From positions 1 to 34,673 of the forward strand of contig JBBRYK010000026.1 in the NCBI GenBank assembly GCA_038237665.1: DNA of 34,673 bases, in the 5' to 3' direction. How positions within the stretch are numbered: the stretch's first letter is position 1; each line of letters opens with the position of its first letter. Shown in pieces: positions 24,015-30,811 of the stretch. A program made the position numbers and the translations under genes. A model generated the notes under the pieces. It had not been told where the DNA came from. It worked only from the letters and a program-made list of their open reading frames with translations, and ran no database searches. Origin of the DNA: JBBRYK01 sp038237665. Its GTDB lineage: Bacteria > Actinomycetota > Thermoleophilia > Gaiellales > Gaiellaceae.

Positions 24015-24869
24015 TCATGCCCCGGGGAAAGCAAGCTGTCCGCGGCGGTATTGCGCCGCCTGGACGGTGTTGCGAAGCAGCATGGCAATCGTCATCGGAC
24101 CGACCCCGCCGGGGACCGGTGTGATCAGCGCGGCAACCTCCGCCGCGTCGGCCTCAACGTCGCCCACGAGGCCCGCGTCCGTCCGGTTCTGACCCACGTC
24201 GACGACGGTCGCTCCCTGCTTGACCATGTCTGCGGTGACGAGCGCGGGAATGCCTGCCGCGACAACGAGCACGTCGGCGTCGAGCGTGTGGCGCGCGAGG
24301 TCGTCGGTGTGCGAATGGCAGATCGAAACCGTCGCATTCGCCTGCAGGAGCAGGTGCGCGACGGGCTTCCCGACGATGTCGCTGCGTCCGACGACGACGG
24401 CCCGGGCACCGTCGAGTGAGACGCGGTACTCGGCGAGCAGCGCCATGATCCCGCGCGGCGTGGCGGGGACGAGCGTCGGCCGGCCGAGATACAGCTGGCC
24501 GGCGTTGAACGGATGGAACCCGTCGACGTCCTTGACCGCATCCACTGCTCGGATCACGCGCGTCTCGTCCAGAACTCCGGGCAGGGGCAGCTGCGGAAGG
24601 ATGGCGTCGACGTCCTCGTCTGCGTTCAGCCGATGTACGAGCTCGAGCAGCTCGTCCTCGGCGATGTCGACGGGCAGCCGGTGGTCGAGCGTGCGGATGC
24701 CGACCTCCTCCGCGGCCTCGTGCTTGCGCGTGATGTACAGGTGCGAGGCGGGATCGTCACCGACCAGGATCGTCGCCAAGCCGATCGGGGCGAGCGCGGG
24801 TACATCCTCGGCGACCTGCGCACGGATCCGCTCCGCCAGTGCGGCGCCGTCCATCAGGATCGCGCTCAT
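24015..24869 (-). CDS. folD: Methylenetetrahydrofolate dehydrogenase / cyclohydrolase
   Basis: A bifunctional enzyme interconverting 5,10-methylene- and 10-formyl-tetrahydrofolate with NADP+. Of 284 residues, the active-site Tyr-xxx-Lys is YITRK (about 45-49). The substrate loop reads ILPQLPLPG where VQLPLP is usual. The nucleotide domain has VVVGRSDIVGKPVAHLLL, and the C-terminal signature is PVPGGVGPMTIAMLL. The ATG at 24869 follows directly after the TAG of the diiron protein gene with no bases between, so it is coupled to that gene. One-carbon units from this enzyme connect functionally to serine from serA, although in a separate operon. Confidence 0.96.
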   Translation of the reverse strand: MSAILMDGAALAERIRAQVAEDVPALAPIGLATILVGDDPASHLYITRKHEAAEEVGIRTLDHRLPVDIAEDELLELVHRLNADEDVDAILPQLPLPGVLDETRVIRAVDAVKDVDGFHPFNAGQLYLGRPTLVPATPRGIMALLAEYRVSLDGARAVVVGRSDIVGKPVAHLLLQANATVSICHSHTDDLARHTLDADVLVVAAGIPALVTADMVKQGATVVDVGQNRTDAGLVGDVEADAAEVAALITPVPGGVGPMTIAMLLRNTVQAAQYRRGQLAFPGA

Positions 24870-25682
24870 CTAGGGCAGCTGGACGTCGCTGACGTCGAGC
24901 CCGAGCGACTCGGCGAGCTTGACCCCGATCTCGAGGTCCTCACGGAGTCGCTGCACGTCCCGCGACTCCATCGCCTGGCCGATCCAGGCGCGCTCGCGTG
25001 GGCGCCACAGCGCGTGGGCGGCAAAGATCTGGAGGAGGTCGTTGGCAGCGTCGACGAGCTTCCGCTTGACCTTCTTGGTGGCCCCCTCCAGCAGGACTCG
25101 CTCGTAGGCCATCCCCGCGGCGTGGTGAATTCCGTCATCGGTTGCGAGCCTGTTGCAGAGATCTTCCAGCACGGTGCCGCGTGCCGAGCGGGCGATCAGG
25201 CGGAATCGCGAGATGATCAGCCGCTCGTAGAAAACCTGCATCAGGAAGACCTTCTCCTCGAGCGTGTCCGCCTCGAGCGTCATGTGCGCCAGCTTGTCGA
25301 GGTGTGGATCGCGTTCGGTCGTGCCGCCCGTCTCCCCGACCAGCTTCAGCCACGCCTCCGTATGGCGCGACTCGTCCTGCACCATCGTCGAGTAGTAGAG
25401 CTTCGCCTCGAGGTCGGGAGCGATGTTGAGGAGCTGCGAGGACATGTCGCACGCGAGCATGTCGGCCTGGAGCTGCTGCGTGATGACCGAACGCCACATG
25501 TCTCGTCTCCTCGCCTGCCGCTGCGGAGATCCCTTTCCTTCGGGGATCGGCGGCAGCTCGCCCCAGGGAAGATCGCGGACCTGCCATTCCTGGCGCTTGG
25601 CGAGTTCATAGAAACGCAGGACGCCGGCGTACGCCTCGCGACCTTCCGCGGGCTTCTGCTCGATCAGCTCCTCGGTGGCCAC
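24870..25682 (-). CDS. Ferritin-like diiron protein (ribonucleotide reductase R2-like fold)
   Basis: A 270-residue mostly helical protein with the spacing of a carboxylate-bridged diiron site: D74, then E104xxH107 (QDESRHTEAW), E153 (FYERL), then D183xxH186 (TDDGIHH). The 30-residue gaps match R2-type ferritin-like proteins. Asp183 replaces the usual Glu of the second ExxH. This class includes R2 subunits, N-oxygenases and R2-like oxidases. No radical-site or reductase partner is visible, so the reaction is unknown. Start is GTG at 25682, with CATAAT 7 bases upstream and no ribosome-binding site (leaderless). It is divergent from the HMG-CoA reductase homologue and directly abuts folD. Confidence 0.83.
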   Translation of the reverse strand: MATEELIEQKPAEGREAYAGVLRFYELAKRQEWQVRDLPWGELPPIPEGKGSPQRQARRRDMWRSVITQQLQADMLACDMSSQLLNIAPDLEAKLYYSTMVQDESRHTEAWLKLVGETGGTTERDPHLDKLAHMTLEADTLEEKVFLMQVFYERLIISRFRLIARSARGTVLEDLCNRLATDDGIHHAAGMAYERVLLEGATKKVKRKLVDAANDLLQIFAAHALWRPRERAWIGQAMESRDVQRLREDLEIGVKLAESLGLDVSDVQLP

Positions 25683-25689
25683 TACGAGG

Positions 25690-25695
25690 ATTATG
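25690..25695 (-). promoter_or_regulatory. -10 element of the diiron protein-folD transcript (leaderless)
   Basis: CATAAT on the minus strand ends 7 bases before the GTG at 25682. A divergent TAAGCT for the HMG-CoA reductase homologue lies 58 bases away, so the two promoters share one 82-base region. Confidence 0.6.
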
Positions 25696-25752
25696 CTCGT
25701 CGCCGGGGGCGGGCACGGGCTCAGGAGGCGGGGAGCCGGGCGGGCGGCGCAC

Positions 25753-25758
25753 TAAGCT
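25753..25758 (+). promoter_or_regulatory. -10 element of the HMG-CoA reductase homologue (leaderless)
   Basis: TAAGCT ends 6 bases before the GTG at 25765. No Shine-Dalgarno sequence is present. It repeats the leaderless arrangement of the divergent gene. Confidence 0.6.
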
Positions 25759-25764
25759 CCGCGC

Positions 25765-26982
25765 GTGGACGTCCCTCGGCTGCCCAGGAAGAACGACCCG
25801 GCCTCGATCGAGAAGAGGCAGCAGGCACTGGGCCTCGACGGCGACGTGACGGGTGTCGACCTGTCCCCGTTCGTGCGAGCCCAGGAGATGCTCACCGGCG
25901 CCGTCGTCATCCCCGTCGCGGTCGTTGGGCCGTTGGCCCTGTCGCTCGGCAGCTACGAGCTCGACGAGCCGCTCGGCAAACTCGTCGAGGTCGACCGCGG
26001 CGTCGAGCAGCTGTACGTGCCGCTCGCCCACACCGAGGGTGGGCTCTCCGTTTCTCTGTATCGAGGCGCGCGGGCGGCGGCCGAATCTGGCGGTTTCCGC
26101 ACGTTCGTCCTGCGCGACCGGATGACCCGCGCCTCCTGCTTCGTCTGCGGCTCGACCGAGGAAGCGGTCTCCCTGGCGCGCTTCCTGGAGGCGCATGTCG
26201 CCGAAATGCGCCGCTGGCTGGCCGAACGTGCCGACGCAGATCCATCCATCTCGAGGTTCGCCAAGCTCCGCGAGGTCGAGACCCACGTCGTCGGCCCGAT
26301 GTGCCATGTCCTCTGGGCGTACACGACCGGCGATGCGTGCGGCCCGAACATGATGACCCGGAACAGCTACGCCCTGAACATGGGCTTCGTGCTGGAACGG
26401 GCTCCCGTCCGCCCGCAGCGCGCGATCCTCGAGGCGAACATGGGCGGCGACAAGAAACCCTCCCACCGCTACTTCGAGCGCGGCGGCCACGGGAAGACCG
26501 TCATCGCCGAGGCGACCTTGACCGAGGGAGCCGTCCAGCGCATCCTGCGGACGACGATCGACGATCTCCTCGAGCTCTCGTGGGCCGGCACTCACGGCGC
26601 CGTCGCCTCGGGCATGCAGTCCGTCGCGTTCACGCCGGCCTCTGCAATCGCGGCGATCTTCGCCGCCACCGGCCAGGACCTCGGCATGGTCGGGACGAGC
26701 TCGATGGCTCACGGGACTGGCCGGCGCGTCGAGGGTGGGCTCCACTGCTCGATCCGGCTTCCAGGGCTCGAGGTCGGCACGGTCGGCGGCGGCACGACGC
26801 TGCCGTACGCGAGGGCCTGGCTTGAGCTGATCGGCTGCGCCGGGCCGGGCAAGGTCTATCGCTTCGCCCAGATCGTTGCCGCCGCCACCCTCGCGCTCGA
26901 GATCTCCGCCTCGGCCGCGATGGCCACGGCCGGCTCCGAGAACTTCTTCCGCGCCCACCACGAACGAGGCGGGCTGCGCTGA
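25765..26982 (+). CDS. HMG-CoA reductase homologue (divergent)
   Basis: HMG-CoA reductase makes mevalonate for isoprenoids. The 405-residue product keeps the catalytic set: E91 (TEGGLSVSLYRGARA), K230 (GGDKKPSH), D305 (ATGQDLG) and H398 (FFRAHHERGG), plus PVAVVGPL and GGGTTLPYARAWL. Usual signatures are altered: TTGDACGPNMM stands for DAMGMNM, and GTHGAVASGMQSVAF for the NAHA-type motif. This suggests an unusual clade, possibly with another substrate or cofactor preference. Start is GTG at 25765 with TAAGCT 6 bases upstream. No other mevalonate-pathway gene is in the window. Divergent from the diiron protein gene. Confidence 0.86.
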   Translation: MDVPRLPRKNDPASIEKRQQALGLDGDVTGVDLSPFVRAQEMLTGAVVIPVAVVGPLALSLGSYELDEPLGKLVEVDRGVEQLYVPLAHTEGGLSVSLYRGARAAAESGGFRTFVLRDRMTRASCFVCGSTEEAVSLARFLEAHVAEMRRWLAERADADPSISRFAKLREVETHVVGPMCHVLWAYTTGDACGPNMMTRNSYALNMGFVLERAPVRPQRAILEANMGGDKKPSHRYFERGGHGKTVIAEATLTEGAVQRILRTTIDDLLELSWAGTHGAVASGMQSVAFTPASAIAAIFAATGQDLGMVGTSSMAHGTGRRVEGGLHCSIRLPGLEVGTVGGGTTLPYARAWLELIGCAGPGKVYRFAQIVAAATLALEISASAAMATAGSENFFRAHHERGGLR

Positions 26983-27048
26983 CTTTCGTTGCAGATTTGT
27001 TGCCAAATTTGACAAAGTCACCCAGCCCGCGCAGCTAGGCTTGGGAGT

Positions 27049-27191
27049 GGGGACGCTTGTCCCCCTTGGGGGAGGTTCGCCGGCGCGGCGGCCCGGGCCC
27101 CGCGCGCCTTCCCACCGGCCGCCCGCGCCTCGGCGACCGGTACCGGCGGTTTGTCTTTCGCGCCGGCGAGGGACAAGGCAGGGTATGTCCC
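27049..27191. repeat. Hairpin-rich intergenic element (third copy of the dispersed family)
   Basis: Contains GGGGAC-GCTT-GTCCCC (27049-27064). CGCCGGCGCG (27078-27087) is perfectly complementary to CGCGCCGGCG (27159-27168), and GGGACA (27170-27175) pairs with TGTCCC (27186-27191). The right end reads GGGTATGTCCCCCC, one base different from the GGGTCTGTCCCCCC of the copies at 5856 and 20123. It ends inside the start region of the PASTA protein gene. The frame through it is Arg/Pro-rich and does not look coding. Confidence 0.55.
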
Positions 27192-28657
27192 CCCGTTCGC
27201 GCTGGCCCTACCGCCGTCGGATTCGCGGCGAAGAGCTGCCGCCAGACGTCGTCGAGCCGCCTCCACCCGACGCGACCGTCCCCCTTCCTGCGGTACCGCC
27301 GCCACCGGCTGCGCCGCCGCTGCCACCGGGCGCGCCGCTGCCACCGGGCGCACCGCCTCCTCCGGCCGGTCCTCCGCCCATTGGCCTCGGGCCGCCCTAC
27401 GAGGAGCCTCCGCTCGATCGAGCCCTGTGGCCCTGGCTCCTCTTGCTCGCGCTCGTCGTGCTGGGCGGCCTTGCGATCGCCTGGGCGGCCACGCGCGGAG
27501 GGAACGACAAGACGACCACGACGGTCGTCGAGCAGACCGTGACCGTGCCGCTCGTGATCGGCCAGAGCGAGTCCGTCGCCGTCGCGCGGCTCACACGTCT
27601 GGGTCTCCAGACCGCAGTCGCGCGCGAGGCGGCCGCCAAGCCCGCGGGCACCGTGATCGGACAGCAACCGTTGCCCGGCACCCCCGTCCGGCGGAGCACC
27701 ATCATCCAGTTGACGGTTTCGACGGGGCAAAGACGGCCGACCACAGTCACCGTGCCCGAGGTGGTCGGGCTGAGCGCCGACGCCGCAACCCAGAAGCTCA
27801 CCGCCGCCGGCCTGCGCGTGCAAACGAAGACGGTTGCCTCCGACAAGCCTGTCGGAACCGTGATCTCGCAGGCTCCCACGGCGGGGTCCGACGTTGCCGG
27901 GAACGCGGTCGTGACGCTGACGATCTCGAAGGGCGTCGAGCGGGTCACCGTCCCCGACGTCGTCGGCACGAATGAGGCGGACGCGCGCACCGCGCTGCGC
28001 TCGGCCGGCCTCCTCGCAAGCGTCTTCCGAGTTCCCTCCGACAAACCGACCGGCACGGTCGTCGCTCAGGATCCGCGCGGCGGCGAGCGGGTGGCCAAGG
28101 GTTCGAAGGTGCGCATCAACGTGTCGAAGGGCGCACCTCCGCCTCCCACAACGACGACCACCGCCACGACGACCACCACGGTGACGGCGACGACCACCAC
28201 CGCGACCACGACCACTGCGACCACGACGACCACGCCCGCGACGACCACCGTTCCGGACGTCCGGGGGCTGAGCCAGACGCAAGCCCGTCATGCCCTGCGC
28301 CGGGTTGGTCTCGTCGCCGCCGTCGCCTATGTGAACGCGAGCGTGCCCTTCGACCAGGTCGTGGCGCAGTTCCCGAGGCCCGGCACGACCGCCAAACGCG
28401 GTGCGCGGGTCCGCATCAACGTCTCCCTCGGTCCCAAGCCGAAGCCGCAGGTGGCCGTCCCGGACGTGAACTCAGAGGACGAGACCACGGCGATTCAGGA
28501 CCTGAAGGCCGCGGGCTTCACCGTCGAGACGGTCGACCAGACGACGACGGATGCGAGCGCCGACGGCGTCGTGCTCGACCAGGATCCCGCGGGCGGAACC
28601 CAGGCCCCCAGCGGGTCGGCCGTGACGATCTTCGTCGGGCGCTACGGCGGCGGCTAG
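27185..28657 (+). CDS. Membrane-anchored protein with five PASTA domains and no kinase domain
   Basis: A 490-residue protein: basic start (SPRSRWPYRRRIRGEE), Pro-rich cytoplasmic region (about 23-77, with a perfect 18-bp tandem duplication at 27315-27350), one membrane helix (about 81-102), then extracellular PASTA repeats. These open VTVPLVIGQ, VTVPEVVGL, VTVPDVVGT, TTVPDVRGL and VAVPDVNSE. A Thr-rich linker of about 38 residues separates repeats 3 and 4. PASTA domains bind peptidoglycan or muropeptides. The kinase domain normally joined to such arrays (PknB type) is absent, so it may be a sensor, scaffold or decoy. ATG 27185 lies in the repeat element. In-frame GTG 27047, 5 bases after TAGGCT, is an alternative start giving 46 more Arg/Pro-rich residues. 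Confidence 0.85.
   Translation: MSPRSRWPYRRRIRGEELPPDVVEPPPPDATVPLPAVPPPPAAPPLPPGAPLPPGAPPPPAGPPPIGLGPPYEEPPLDRALWPWLLLLALVVLGGLAIAWAATRGGNDKTTTTVVEQTVTVPLVIGQSESVAVARLTRLGLQTAVAREAAAKPAGTVIGQQPLPGTPVRRSTIIQLTVSTGQRRPTTVTVPEVVGLSADAATQKLTAAGLRVQTKTVASDKPVGTVISQAPTAGSDVAGNAVVTLTISKGVERVTVPDVVGTNEADARTALRSAGLLASVFRVPSDKPTGTVVAQDPRGGERVAKGSKVRINVSKGAPPPPTTTTTATTTTTVTATTTTATTTTATTTTTPATTTVPDVRGLSQTQARHALRRVGLVAAVAYVNASVPFDQVVAQFPRPGTTAKRGARVRINVSLGPKPKPQVAVPDVNSEDETTAIQDLKAAGFTVETVDQTTTDASADGVVLDQDPAGGTQAPSGSAVTIFVGRYGGG
28146..28250 (+). repeat. ACC/ACG simple-sequence repeat coding the Thr-rich linker
   Basis: A low-complexity stretch of ACC, ACG and ACA triplets with occasional GCG/GCC and GTG inside the PASTA gene, encoding a Thr/Ala linker. 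Such triplet repeats change length easily and in frame, so linker length may vary between strains. Repeats of this kind are often O-glycosylated outside the cell. Confidence 0.7.
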
Positions 28658-28898
28658 GTCTCGACCAGCCGATGCTCCCAGCGGTCGCCGCGCTCGTTCA
28701 TCGGCGCTCCATTCGACGTCGGCCGGATGCGACCTACCGCGCTGGACTACGATCCGGCTCGTGGGTCGAGGGCTCGCACTGGTCGTGATCACACATCCCG
28801 GACGACCGGCCTGACCTGCACGAATGCGTCAGGACACGGCTGGTTCCTCAGCCGTCAGAGCTACCGGCTGTTCTGACGGCCCGGCTCGAGACCGGGGC
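28658..28898. other. Intergenic stretch without a recognisable gene
   Basis: No frame here looks coding on either strand. Short inverted repeats are present (for example CGGCTG near 28843 and CAGCCG near 28852), and the base composition matches the surroundings. It leads into a region of gene remnants, so it may itself be decayed coding sequence. Confidence 0.4.
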
Positions 28899-29040
28899 TC
28901 AGCCTGGCCGGCGGGCGACCACGGTGATCTCGACGAGCATGCCGCGGACGAGCAGCCGCTCCGACCGTCGTCCGCACCGGCCGCGGCTCGGCGAAGTACC
29001 GCTCGTAGACCGCGTTGAAGCGCAGAGGCGCGGCCCCCGC
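28899..29040 (-). pseudogene. RidA/YjgF-family C-terminal remnant, frameshifted
   Basis: On the minus strand one frame reads FNAVYERYFAEPRPVRTTVGAA; after a one-base shift the next frame reads LVRGMLVEITVVARRPG and a TGA at 28901-28899. Joined, they match the C-terminal third of Rid proteins (Y..YF..PARTTV..LP..VEIEVVA), which deaminate reactive enamines. The N-terminal two thirds and any start are missing. It abuts the YjbR-like remnant. Confidence 0.7.
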
Positions 29041-29049
29041 GTGCTCTGA

Positions 29050-29187
29050 TCAGTCGGAGAACGTCTGAGCCAGACGCTTGGGCGCGACGGAGAGCCAGGA
29101 GTCGGTCAGCTGCTCGCGCAGCTCCTCGTCGGAAACCATTCCGAGCCGGACCAGCATGTAGGGCCAGTTCTTAGCCCATAGTGCAAA
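29050..29187 (-). pseudogene. YjbR/MmcQ-family C-terminal remnant
   Basis: The last about 45 codons before the TGA at 29052-29050 read WAKNWPYMLVRLGMVSDEEL, then REQLTDSWLSVAPKRLAQTF. They resemble the C-terminal helix of YjbR/MmcQ (DUF419) proteins, usually about 110-120 residues. Upstream, the same frame runs as antisense through the P-loop kinase gene and shows no family similarity. The N-terminal half is therefore gone, replaced by the kinase gene. Assignment is from pattern memory and moderately sure. Confidence 0.6.
29177..29182 (+). promoter_or_regulatory. -10 element of the P-loop kinase gene (leaderless)
   Basis: CATAGT ends 8 bases before the ATG at 29191, with no Shine-Dalgarno sequence. 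It lies within the YjbR-like remnant on the opposite strand. Confidence 0.45.
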
Positions 29188-29190
29188 ACC

Positions 29191-29703
29191 ATGGTCGTGC
29201 TCTTCGGCGGTCCCGCAGGCGCAGGCAAGACGACGCTGGCCAGGGCGTGGTGCCTCGCGCGAGAACGCGCCGTGCACATCGAACTGGACGAGATCAGGAG
29301 TCTGATCGTCAGCGGCCTGGCCGATCCGCAGGTCTCGAGTGCGTTCCAGGCGGAGCAGTACGAGCTCAGCGTCGCAGCGACGTGCGTCCTGGCGCGAACA
29401 TTCGCCGAGGCGAGTTACGAAGTCGCGATCGACGACGTCCTCGAGCCGGAGACATTCCAGCGTTCGTGGCGGCCGCGGCTCGAAGGTCTGGACTGGCAGA
29501 CGGTCATCATCCTCCCGACTCTCGAGAACACCCTTTCGCGCGCAGCCGACCGGGAGAAGCGAGTCCTCGAAGACCACATCCGAAGCCAGCATGCGGCCTG
29601 CTCTGAGTGGCCTGCCCCGAAGCGCCTCGACACGACCGGCCTCTCCCTCGACGAAAGCCTGCAGGCGGTTGCCGCGCGAATAGGTGACGGCAGCACCCAG
29701 TGA
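29191..29703 (+). CDS. P-loop kinase of the AAA_33/zeta-toxin-like group
   Basis: A 170-residue soluble protein starting almost directly with a Walker A loop, GGPAGAGKTTLA (6-17). HIELDEIRSLIV follows, typical of small nucleotide- or antibiotic-kinase-like P-loop proteins, and then IDDVLEPETFQRSW with a candidate acidic site and a C-terminal LID-like segment with Arg (SRAADREKRV). Relatives phosphorylate small molecules (chloramphenicol phosphotransferase, gluconate-kinase-like) or, as zeta toxins, UDP-GlcNAc. No antitoxin gene is adjacent, so a toxin role is not supported. ATG at 29191, apparently leaderless. It lies among broken genes, so it may be recently acquired. Confidence 0.8.
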   Translation: MVVLFGGPAGAGKTTLARAWCLARERAVHIELDEIRSLIVSGLADPQVSSAFQAEQYELSVAATCVLARTFAEASYEVAIDDVLEPETFQRSWRPRLEGLDWQTVIILPTLENTLSRAADREKRVLEDHIRSQHAACSEWPAPKRLDTTGLSLDESLQAVAARIGDGSTQ

Positions 29704-29722
29704 ACGTCGGGTTCTGAGTCGA

Positions 29723-29793
29723 AGGCGCCGAGCGGATTCGAACCGCTGTACGAGGCTTTGCAGGCCTCTGCCTAACCACTCGGCCACGGCGCC
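29723..29793 (-). tRNA. tRNA-Cys (GCA)
   Basis: The reverse complement folds as a 71-nt cloverleaf: acceptor GGCGCCG/CGGCGCC, D arm with GAGTGGTTAGGC, anticodon loop CTGCAAA with anticodon GCA, and T arm GCGG-TTCGAAT-CCGC. The discriminator base is U, the expected identity element for tRNA-Cys. CCA is not encoded. Unlike the genes on either side it is on the minus strand. Confidence 0.96.
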
Positions 29794-29850
29794 AGGGCGT
29801 CCATCGTATCGGCCGGTTTTCGGTGGCTCCGGCCAGGCAAAAACCACTCC

Positions 29851-30287
29851 GTGACCCTGTTCGAGTTCGATGGCGACGCTCCCGGCGCCGCGCGCTACCT
29901 CCCCGACAAGCTGAATCTGACCGCCCTCCGCGAAGCGGTGCAGCACTGCCGCGGGTGTGACCTGTACGCGAACGCCACGCAGGCGGTGTTCGGCGAGGGA
30001 AGCGCCACCTCGGAGGTGATGTTCGTCGGCGAACAGCCCGGCGACCAGCAGGATCTCCAGGGCCGGCCGTTCGTCGGCCCTGCCGGCAAGCTAATGGACA
30101 AGGCGCTGGAAGGGGCCGGCATCGAGCGTTCGACCGCCTACGTGACGAACGTCGTCAAGCACTTCAAGTGGCAGCCACGATCCATCCCTCCGCGATCCTG
30201 CGCGCCGACGAGGATCGGCGCGACGCCGAATACGCGGCGTTCGTGAATGATCTGCGCAAGGTCGCGGCCCTCATCGGCGCGGCCTAG
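29851..30287 (+). pseudogene. UdgX-type uracil-DNA glycosylase, internal deletion with frameshift
   Basis: The first 107 codons read as an intact UdgX/family-4-like protein: two cysteines of the Fe-S cluster (CRGC, 33-36), GEQPGDQQD (60-68), GRPFVGPAGKLMD and VTNVVKHFKW. Normally this is followed by the UdgX-specific KRRIHK-type loop, with the His that binds uracil-DNA covalently, and about 70 further residues. Here bases 30171-30174 jump straight to the C-terminal motif in another frame (ATIHPSAILRADEDRR, then AAFVNDLRKVAALIGAA and TAG at 30285). The middle, including the covalent His and the second cysteine pair, is deleted. As read, translation ends at 30246. Start is GTG at 29851. Confidence 0.83.
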
Positions 30288-30314
30288 CCCAGAGAACAAC
30301 CGAAGGAGGATCAG

Positions 30315-30710
30315 ATGCACCCGTTCCGCAGGCCCTCGCCGGCACTCGTCGTCGCCTGCCTGGCACTCCTCGCCGCGCTCGCCGGGACCGGCATCGCGTC
30401 CGTCAAGGTGATCCAGAAGCCACCTGCCGTCGGCGTGATCGTGGTCAAGGACGTCTTCGTCCCCGCGAACTCGCCCGGAGGCCAGATTGCGACGTGTCCG
30501 GCCGGCCAGCGCGCCACCGGAGGGGGCGCCTACATGGAAGGCACCCCGTCCCCGGACGACCACATCATCGACAGCGAGCCCGCTGTACCCGACAAGACCA
30601 ACGGCTTCCGGCCGCTCCTCGGCGGGCGCGCCACGAGCTGGCACGTCACCTACTACAACCCGAACGCGGAGCAGCGGCGACTGCACGTCTACGCGATCTG
30701 CACTGGCTAA
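30315..30710 (+). CDS. Small secreted protein with CPAG-x-GGG motif
   Basis: A 131-residue protein with an N-terminal signal or anchor segment (SPALVVACLALLAALAGTGIA, about 8-28) and a mature part containing IATCPAGQRATGGGAYM and a C-terminal WHVTYYNPN...LHVYAICTG. The two cysteines may form a disulphide. Similar CPAG...GGG secreted domains of unknown function occur in multiple copies in some actinobacteria. A strong AAGGAGG five bases upstream (30303-30309) fixes the ATG at 30315, one of the few genes here with a classical ribosome-binding site. Confidence 0.85.
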   Translation: MHPFRRPSPALVVACLALLAALAGTGIASVKVIQKPPAVGVIVVKDVFVPANSPGGQIATCPAGQRATGGGAYMEGTPSPDDHIIDSEPAVPDKTNGFRPLLGGRATSWHVTYYNPNAEQRRLHVYAICTG

Positions 30711-30799
30711 AGCCCAACCGAAGGCCCGCACCGAAGGCCCGCACCGACGTCGAAGACGTCGTGAGCTTGCGCGGGGTGAGGCGGGGAGGCGAACGTGGC

Positions 30800-30805
30800 T
30801 ACCCT
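30800..30805 (+). promoter_or_regulatory. -10 element of the LVIVD-repeat gene (leaderless)
   Basis: TACCCT ends 6 bases before the GTG at 30812, with no Shine-Dalgarno sequence. It decides the start over in-frame codons further upstream. Confidence 0.55.
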
Positions 30806-30811
30806 CAGAGG

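Noticed and set aside
27009..27041. Promoter TTGACA...TAGGCT for the PASTA gene with leaderless GTG 27047
   Set aside because: The spacer is 21 bases, too long for a standard promoter, and the reading frame from 27047 to 27184 is Arg/Pro-rich and coincides with the repeat element. Kept only as an alternative start.
29191..29703. Zeta-type toxin of a toxin-antitoxin pair
   Set aside because: The P-loop and following motif fit, but no small antitoxin-like gene is adjacent; the neighbours are remnants and a tRNA.
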